A stretch of 64,000 nucleotides of DNA from Fasciolopsis buskii (Eukaryota > Platyhelminthes > Trematoda > Plagiorchiida > Fasciolidae), in assembly GCA_008360955.1 (NCBI GenBank), contig LUCM01011199.1, forward strand, positions 64,735 through 128,734. Direction: 5' to 3'. Below, in pieces: positions 57,300-64,000 of the stretch. Each line of letters begins with the position of its first letter. Position 1 is the stretch's first letter. The notes below the pieces were generated by a model. The model was not told the DNA's origin, searched no databases, and worked only from the letters and a program-made list of their open reading frames with translations. The position numbers and the translations under genes were made by a program.

Positions 57300-58960
57300 C
57301 CCTTCGATGTGCGGACATGAATGACCATTATCAAAAGTTTTCGGGGAATATGACCGTTTCCCGACTCATATTCAAACTGACCTCCAAGTTTTCCAAAGGA
57401 GTTCTAAATCCAGTTTATTTGAATGGATACATTGCGATTCATGACATGGACAGGGTGATGGCGGTATAGCCGAATCTGTCGTAGGAACAATGAACACAGT
57501 CGGTATGGTTTTTTTCTTCCACGCTTGTACTACCTTCGATCGGTCAACCTTGATCGGGATGGGGGTGGGGCACGAATTCGCGCAGGGATTAAGCCCCTCT
57601 GGTCAGTTCACACCGAACCAGCTGCGGGCTATCTTAATTGTCTGGCGCTTTTGGAGATATTTTCAGTGCCATTCCGCGTGCAAACTGAGCGGTCGAAATA
57701 AATCAAATTTTGCAGATATGGGAACTCATTTTGTGAGGGAAAGTTGGAAAAATAAAGGAACTAGGCCAGCTGGAGAAGTGCTATCAGCCATAAAAACTAA
57801 GAAATCAGGAGAACCAGACAGTTCATATACCGTTCAACTTCTCCCATCGTTATTTGGACTTTTCTCACAGATTGTCATTCGCAAAGCACAGTTACTCGTC
57901 CCCGCCGCGTCGATCCTCACTCACGTCACATAACTTCTCGTGTTTGTAGCAAACGCATTTACGCGTATATGGTATAATGCCTTGTGTTGACACTTGGTTC
58001 TAGTTATCATTTCAAACAAAATATTAGTCTCAAGTTGTCTAAAAACCAATAATTCGTTCCTAGTGTTGTGCCAGAGCTAATAAGTATTCGTGGGCCGTAC
58101 ATTTCTGCAGCACGAATCAGCTCTAACGAATATGTATTGCTCCGGCTAAGAATGATATTGAATTTGCCATAGTTCACCCAAAAGATAGCTCTGACGAGAT
58201 GTTTATGGATACGTTAATCGGACGAATTAAACCATGATCTGAAATTCTTTTTCCTCAGACTAGATGGCACTGAACGGGGTGACTGAAAGAGTACGTTAAA
58301 TTAATCTCTGATGCACCCATTTGATGCGAGACGCAAATGTGAATTGTTTATGTCATTTCGTCACATTATTAGTTGCTCATAGATTACTGGCGCAAAAGAC
58401 TGGGCTCCGCGTTTGTAATAGGTCACCTGTGATAGAAAGTCACTTAATGCGTACATATACATACGTATATATACATAACCTGTAAGTAGCATCAGGAAGA
58501 ATGAACGAAATTTTTCCGGAAGTCAACGACCGCCTTGGAGGTTATACCCGCTTGTCACCTACGCTTACTCCATACTCTCTTGTCCAAATATCCCTATACT
58601 TGTACACTTCGAATTGATATGTTTCACCAGAATCTAATTTCTAGAGCCAGGAGAGTGCACGGAGGCTTTTTGCTGAAGAGTTCACAGGAAAACCATAACT
58701 GTACAAGTATAAGGATGTGTAGACAAAAAAGTACCGATTAAGCATTTCTGACAAGCGGCAATAACCGAGAAACCGGTCGTTTGCTTCCGGGGAAATTTTT
58801 TTGGCTCATCCAGATATTACTCACAATTTATCTTGATTCTGGTAACATTCTACCCTCGTCTTTGGGATTGATTCAGCCCAAATGACAAACAAATATCAGC
58901 AAATCATTGTTATGGTTTTTGTGTGAACTCTTCAACAAAGAGCTCTCATGGGCACTCTTA
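57300..58960. other. unassigned stretch with an open 147-codon frame
   Basis: The plus frame 57490-57933 is open for 147 codons (contains GVGHEFAQGLSPSGQ, then KTKKSGEPDSSYTVQ and LLPSLFGLFSQ), preceded by a 64-codon frame at 57275-57469. There is no recognisable domain, start context or splice signal. It may be an uncharacterised part of the element that supplied the hairpin. The rest to 58960 shows nothing. Confidence 0.25.
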
Positions 58961-58967
58961 AAGCCAG

Positions 58968-59004
58968 TAATTATATATATATATTATATATATTATATAT
59001 ATAT

Positions 59005-59035
<31 letters not shown>

Positions 59036-59045
59036 ATATATATAT
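58968..59045. repeat. (TA)n microsatellite with ATTATA variants
   Basis: About 78 bases of TATATA interrupted every 8-14 bases by ATTATA, giving a higher-order TATATATATATTA pattern. Confidence 0.95.
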
Positions 59046-59062
59046 GCATAAACTACTTCAAG

Positions 59063-59123
59063 TGTGAAAGCATCGTAAATGCCGTGGACTCAAATTTTCC
59101 TAATGGCCTGTCTGAGCTTCCCG
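59063..59123 (+). CDS. gene C, candidate exon
   Basis: 20 codons, CESIVNAVDSNFPNGLSELP, ending in a good donor CCCG/GTAGGA and leaving one base that the next exon completes. The acceptor (CTACTTCAAG, directly after the TA microsatellite) is poor. Another frame over the same bases starts MPWTQIFLMACLSF and runs 77 codons (59079-59312), resembling a signal peptide plus a short secreted protein. The two readings exclude each other. Confidence 0.3.
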
Positions 59124-59848
59124 GTAGGATTCCATTGTGCTGAGTTCTGCCAGCCAAAACTCAACACGGATGAGAGACTATGCGACAGGAACAGTTTATT
59201 CCCGAAGTTACTTTCATTTTCGGTTGCTCATAGCCCTTCTTTTGAATCTGCCCTGCTCAAATGCGGCGAATTGACGGATGAAACGGTGCCGATTAACCAT
59301 GCCCTTTTTTAACTCGATCTATTTTAGTAAACACAAGACGGAAAGCTTAGCTAATTAGTGCGTAATCGATTGCCGTAGAACATTTTTCCTTGTCATTGCC
59401 AGCTTCAAGGTGGACAACGGAAAAATATGGTACAATCCCGAAGTTGATTGCATATACACAACGCACGCCAAATCAGGGGGGCGTACATATCAAATGAGTA
59501 AGAGTTAATCAATCGAAATCTAATTAGGTTGCTCAATCAGCCAGCGATCTTCACTCGGAATAAAATTGGAATTAGTTGATTAAAACCACCAAGCAGGCTG
59601 TGATACTAATAAGTGTGACAAATTTGCTAGAAATCCTAGGTATGCGGAATAAATGACCACTCGGTAAACCGAATTAAACCAAGTGGCTAAATCTTATCCA
59701 TCAGTTTATTTATCAATCATCATGTGCGTCGCATTTATATGAAAAATCAGTAAATAAATATTATTTTTGTGGTTTTTCCGAATGCGAAATACGACGACAC
59801 CAACAAGATGTTAGTCATAATCTCGGATTTTTTTCTGTATGTTTGCAG

Positions 59849-59939
59849 GTGGCCAGCGTGTTGCCGTTGGTTTCGTCAAATTATCAATGCATTTTAGATA
59901 TGACGGAACTGAGTCTTTATGGTACCTCATTTTGTTAAA
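59849..59939 (+). CDS. gene C, candidate exon with C2-like strands
   Basis: The acceptor TTTTTTTCTGTATGTTTGCAG and the donor TTAAA/GTAAGT are both excellent. The only frame open throughout enters with two bases, leaves two, and encodes GQRVAVGFVKLSMHFRYDG, then TESLWYLILLK. The pattern (G-x-V-x-L-S-x-x-Y, a short turn, then L-x-x-L-I-L-L-K-A) is that of the first two strands of a C2 domain, as in synaptotagmin-like or RIM-like membrane-binding proteins. The diagnostic calcium-binding Asp residues would be in later exons and are not seen. The assignment is inference. Confidence 0.5.
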
Positions 59940-60522
59940 GTAAGTATATCAACTGAATCCTTGGTCTTGACAAATGTATTTGACCAAACCTCCTGAACAC
60001 GGCGAATCCGAACAACACCAGTGACAGTCGTTCTTCCGACTTTATGCCTAGAAATGTAGTCTAACGAAATATGATGCACGTGTCTAGTTTTGGAATCAGT
60101 TCGCTTGGTCGGTGACAGATCCATTCACGTGTTTGTGTGGCCAGCTTACTCAGCTTCGTATTAGTTCGACTTTCTAAAAGGCAACAAGAATCTTTGGTGA
60201 TCAAGTACTAGTAATCACTTTAGTGCTAAAATTCAGCACAGCCGTACTTCTTGATTAGTCAGTCAGCCAGGAATTCGCAAACGTTGCGCGGCTTACTCAC
60301 ATAACAACGAAACTAACCAATAGCAGTGACAATGATGAAAATTATTCTGTGCGTTCCTGAAATCAGATATCGAATGCTTTCGTCTTGAACGTAAAGTGAA
60401 TTTCTGCAGGCTGGAGAATAAAACGATAATCAATAAAGTAGGATTATACCTTCATAATGAGTTGTTAACTAACCGTTCGTTAGGAATACTGATCACCTCT
60501 ATAATTACCCTATCATTTTCAG

Positions 60523-60666
60523 GGCTATCAGCTTGCACAATTCATTGTTTCACGCCATGACTTGCAAATATTTGCTGCAACATTTCATGCCCTGCTTTTC
60601 TTTACCGCGCTTAGGCATTAGAGGGAATTCCTGCTTAACTGAATCAATACAACCAAGTCGATACTA
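60523..60666 (+). CDS. gene C, candidate exon (end uncertain)
   Basis: The acceptor CCCTATCATTTTCAG is strong. It enters with one base, completing the Lys codon of the previous exon, and continues AISLHNSLFHAMTCKYLL, then QHFMPCFSLPRLGIRG to a TAG at 60664. Junction phase agreement supports it. The remainder does not resemble the middle of a C2 domain, so an earlier donor or a different gene is possible. Confidence 0.35.
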
Positions 60667-60667
60667 G

Positions 60668-61265
60668 ACTGTTACAACGAGACTGCACCTTGACTTGACG
60701 TGTGGCATGAAGACCTCCATGACCCAACGAGCCATACAGAATGATTTGACTTAAGCCGAAACTCCAATCATACCTGGAAGATCAGTGCTTAGGGAGGCCT
60801 GACGAAGTAGTCTCCCGATTCTAGTCCCACAAGATGGGGTTGATTTGGGTCGGTAACAGTCAAAAAATGGGTAAAAGAATAATTGATCCAGGAAAATGCA
60901 CGTCCACTTACCCACTTACTGCTGCCCCGCGGACAGGTTTTGATTGCGAATCCTAATCGTTCGTCTGCTTGCCTCGTGGATCCCTCAAAAGAATTCATTC
61001 ATCAATCCAAAAAAAATCAGAAATAAATTGATTCCTCACTGCACTGATCATCATGCACGGTAATCAGGGCAACATTGACGCAGGGTGGATAATAATCAGT
61101 ACGGTAATGCCCAAAGTTCCCGTGCTAGGTTAGGGCCCCATGCCCTTGTGGGCTAGCTTTACAGTCAAATGCTTCGGTTAGGATCCAAAAGAAAAATCTC
61201 TTCCGGGACGTGGGTAGCCACAAAGCCCCATATGACCAAATGCCTAAAGCACCCTCGTTATAAGG
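60668..61265 (+). repeat. dispersed repeat family beta, copy 3 (longest)
   Basis: Full-length match to 22185-22650 over the first ~450 bases; the last ~150 bases (from about 61110) are present only here. It directly abuts an RTE reverse-transcriptase fragment, just as copy 2 lies next to one. It includes a small GGGCCCCATGCCC...GTGGGC palindromic patch near 61133-61153. Confidence 0.75.
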
Positions 61266-61289
61266 AAACCTTGATATGCTTCGTTTCTT

Positions 61290-61900
61290 CGTTATAGGGA
61301 ATAGGAAAGATGCTACAGAATATTGGCAATCGATAGATTTATCTGACGGTAAAATTCGTGGATATGCGGGAAATAATTTGGATGCAAAACTTCATCCCAA
61401 GTTATCTGAAGAGACATATAGCACCTGGACAAGATGGACCGTCTCCGTCCTTTTTCAAGGACGGCGGTCAAGTCCTAACCTCAGGGTTAACAAAACTCCC
61501 CGGGTCATTCTGAGCAAAGAAAGCGAATTCTTAGGACTGGTACGGGCTGGTGATTACATCTATTTACAAGAAAGCTGATAGCTCTTCATGTGAAAATCAC
61601 ACATGAAGTAGTTTTGTGTGCATCGCATTCCAAACTGCTGGAAGCCATTGGTCTGCTTCCGTATACGCGTGAGAATCAAGCTGGTTTCCGATTTTGTCGG
61701 AGTTGTATTGATCAAATCTTTACTTTGTGACAAACCTTCGACCCTAGATGCATGCCCCATGTGTCTCCAATCTCTGTCTTCCTCGATGTTAACGCGGCTC
61801 TCGACTCAGTCGACCGTCCAATTCAACCTAGTTCACCAAAAGCAGTGGTGTTCTTTAGGGTTGGCTCCATTCATCTTTACACTTCAGCCTTCTAAATGAG
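61290..61900 (+). mobile_element. RTE/SR2-like reverse-transcriptase fingers/palm fragment
   Basis: Plus strand: KRHIAPGQDGPSPSFFKDGG (about 61405-61465), then LVITSIYKKADSSSCENHT (61545-61605), ASHSKLLEAIGLLPYTREN (61620-61675), QAGFRFCRSCIDQIFTL (61675-61730) and the palm motif ISVFLDVNAALDSVDR (61770-61815, catalytic Asp in FLD retained). Frames shift and a stop follows IFTL. The YADD part and C-terminus are missing beyond about 61900. Confidence 0.85.
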
Positions 61901-61904
61901 ATGA

Positions 61905-62820
61905 TAATGGGCTGGCCATTAGCTCATATTAGAATGGAGGCATGCTTTTATGCTCAGACGGAAAACTGTTCGATTCACATTGTTGTTGTCACTGAGGGAG
62001 GAACAAAGTACGGTGCATAGTTTCCTTGACCAGTAGACTAAGTATGCTCGAATGCATTTTCCATTTTCTATATTGAAGTATTCTTTTGCGGCATTAAATT
62101 GCCTCGAGACCGAACCACATTACTTCAGGGAATGAATTGAGCGACGTAAATCAGTTTATTTATTCGCCTAGCTGTATTTTGCCAAGTTACCGTGTACGGG
62201 ATGAAGCCTCATAGCCTTCACAGAAGGCTCAGCTAGTTTTTACCAGTTCAAGACATCTTTGGTGTCCACGTGAAATCCGGTTATGGACCGAAGATGGAGT
62301 ACACGAATTTATTGTAAAATTGGTTCTGCTATAGGACTGAGAAAAGTGCTGTTGGAAATATAAGATGTATGAAGACTTTCGGTGGCTGAATACCACTGTG
62401 TTCGCAATATTGAGAGAATATGGTAGGAGGGATTTTGTTAGTAAGCCACAGGTTAGTAGTCAGGGAGTCAGATCTAGAGTCGAAACTTGCGAAGGGGCAC
62501 CGAGGGTGAATAAATTCGGGTCGTCGAGATGCGTTTCACACTTGCTCACGAAATTCTGTTTTGCTGTACATTTTGCCTGAGGCAGATGGGCCAAGATGGT
62601 CGATCGATGATTAGAAAAAGAGTGCTAAAACTTAAACCAGTCGGCTGCCGGAGCAGGGTTCACGAAAACCAGTCAGTCGGTATTTAGAGACAATAAATGA
62701 TATGGCTGCCTACAACAGTCGGTGGTGTTCTCACACTCCAGATCTCCCTTCTTCTACACGGTTCTTCAGTCGACCAAATTTAAGTTGATCTTCAACTTCT
62801 CTTGTCCTATTTTTCCCCTA
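61905..62820. other. no gene recognised
   Basis: The plus frame 62365-62580 (71 codons) has no motif. Possibly 5' untranslated sequence of the following retroelement piece. Confidence 0.3.
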
Positions 62821-62824
62821 GATA

Positions 62825-62990
62825 GACCTGAATTTAAGAAGGCAATCAAAATCACGACTTTTAATGTGAGTTCACTGACTGTAAAAAATGAATCAAATTA
62901 AAACTGGCTTTATTCGGCTTTGTTGAGAGCACGTGTAATCTTGATCAAAGATGAACAAAGGCTATTTGAGCTCTGTGAATGGGAAACAAG
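62825..62990 (+). mobile_element. possible start of a non-LTR endonuclease
   Basis: The plus frame reads EFKKAIKITTFNVSSLT, the usual first strand (I-x-T-F-N-V-R-S/T-L) of an APE-type endonuclease, and stops soon after. The following motifs are not seen, so the call rests on one short match. Confidence 0.35.
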
Positions 62991-62999
62991 GGTGAATTA

Positions 63000-64000
63000 A
63001 TTTAATCGCTTCTCAATAAACTCAACGAATACATGAGGAGTTAAAAAGCACCCACGCTTTTCCGGTAAATCAAGTTTCCTCACAGAACAAGCTGTGTCAA
63101 GGTAATTTCCAGGTTTTTCATTTTATCAACGATTCTAGTTATCTTAAATCGAAGTCATTCCACATTGGCCCTCCATGCCAAGAGTCTATCGTTGCTCAAA
63201 ACGACTGACGTACTGAGAAAAACACCATATACGTTGGGGTTCATGCCTGATTTACACTGATTTTCTGCCTTCGCGGGAAGTTCAGTGTTTATTCAGTACC
63301 ATCTCGAACTACTTTGTGATTACAGAAGTACACTTACGCGTTACAAGTGGTCGCTTGGCGCAAACTACTTAGAACTGGCACAATGTAGGGACATCTTTTG
63401 ATCCTTTTACGAAGCCTCCTGAGTTGTGCATTATATTCCAAATAATTAGTGAAATAACCATTATCAGGCGAGCTGTTTGCACCAAATGGGTAAACCTCAA
63501 CGACTACGTTTCTATATGTGCTCTTTAAATTTATCTATTTTTTTAGCCGAAAAGGATGGTAAGCGGGAAGGTATTGACTGTAATGAATGCGAACTGACGA
63601 GTGTATCTTTCGATCCCCGCTTCTGCACAGGCAAATGAAGTGCTCTATTCACTAAGTAGATATTTGGCGTGGCTTCAGAAGAAGAGAAAATCGTCACCTA
63701 TGGGAACAGAAGGAAAAAAATTCATGCGGAGTGCTACATCAGATCTCATCTCCAATCAGCATTCGAATCGCTTCTCAGCAAAGCGGTGTGCTCATTTTAC
63801 TATGAAGTTTGTTCAATCGCTACTCTTACATTGCCGTAGCAAAATTAAATATTACCAACTGTTTTTTTATTAGTAAATACACAGATATAACTGCATTGAA
63901 AGAAGCGTGCCAATTTTCCCACTGTATTGACGGTACAGAAGCGGGGATTAATGATTCGCAAAATTGGAGTGGCATAAAATCACAAAAGTTCCCAATAAGT
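63000..64000. other. weak coding signal only
   Basis: At 63547-63638 an acceptor-like TATTTTTTTAG opens a 30-codon frame (EKDGKREGIDCNECELTSV, ending FCTGK and TGA). At 63631 a second acceptor (CTTCTGCACAG) opens another frame, ANEVLYSLSRYLAWLQKKRK, to 63873. They cannot both be used in one message. Neither is recognised. Confidence 0.25.

Noticed and set aside
59927..60124. 65-codon minus ORF with VGRTTVTGVVRI
   Set aside because: Suggestive of a beta-rich domain, but there are no splice sites or neighbours on that strand, and the plus-strand exon has better support.

Overview
This looks like nuclear DNA of a parasitic flatworm (trematode or diphyllobothriid-type cestode). The reasons are sparse short exons separated by multi-kilobase introns, dinucleotide to tetranucleotide microsatellites, and a dense set of decayed retroelements of the kinds common in flatworms: RTE/SR2-like and Jockey/CR1-like non-LTR elements, a Penelope-like element (PLE) with a GIY-YIG endonuclease, and a BEL/Pao LTR element. 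Species is inference. No rRNA, functional tRNA, operon or CRISPR is seen. Layout: 1-6.6 kb holds non-LTR fragments. From 6.7 to 27.9 kb a plus-strand gene (called gene A here) can be assembled from eight short exons with consensus splice sites. Five of its seven junctions have matching codon phase, and its introns host non-LTR insertions and dispersed repeats. Its product is not recognised. From 28.2 to 38.8 kb weaker plus-strand exons suggest a second gene (gene B), perhaps a membrane or secreted protein. From 40 to 44 kb there are isolated candidate exons on both strands. From 44.6 to 53.4 kb there is a retroelement graveyard: a 5'-truncated PLE with an intact 279-codon ORF, a fold-back pair of tRNA-headed repeats, PLE-type ends with hammerhead-like motifs, and a nearly full but decayed BEL/Pao element lying between such ends. 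Around 57.2 kb there is a 59-bp perfect inverted repeat whose arm resembles sequence just beyond the PLE ORF. From 59.0 to 60.6 kb three phase-compatible exons (gene C) give a product with C2-like strands. From 61.3 to 63 kb there are two more RTE pieces. Coding content outside mobile elements is small: about 1.3 kb for gene A, and less than 1.5 kb for all other candidate exons. At least four non-coding repeat families (called alpha, beta, gamma and delta here) recur within the window and do not resemble a coding element. Alignments were made by eye, so boundaries are approximate to 10-30 bases except for splice sites and perfect inverted repeats, which were counted.
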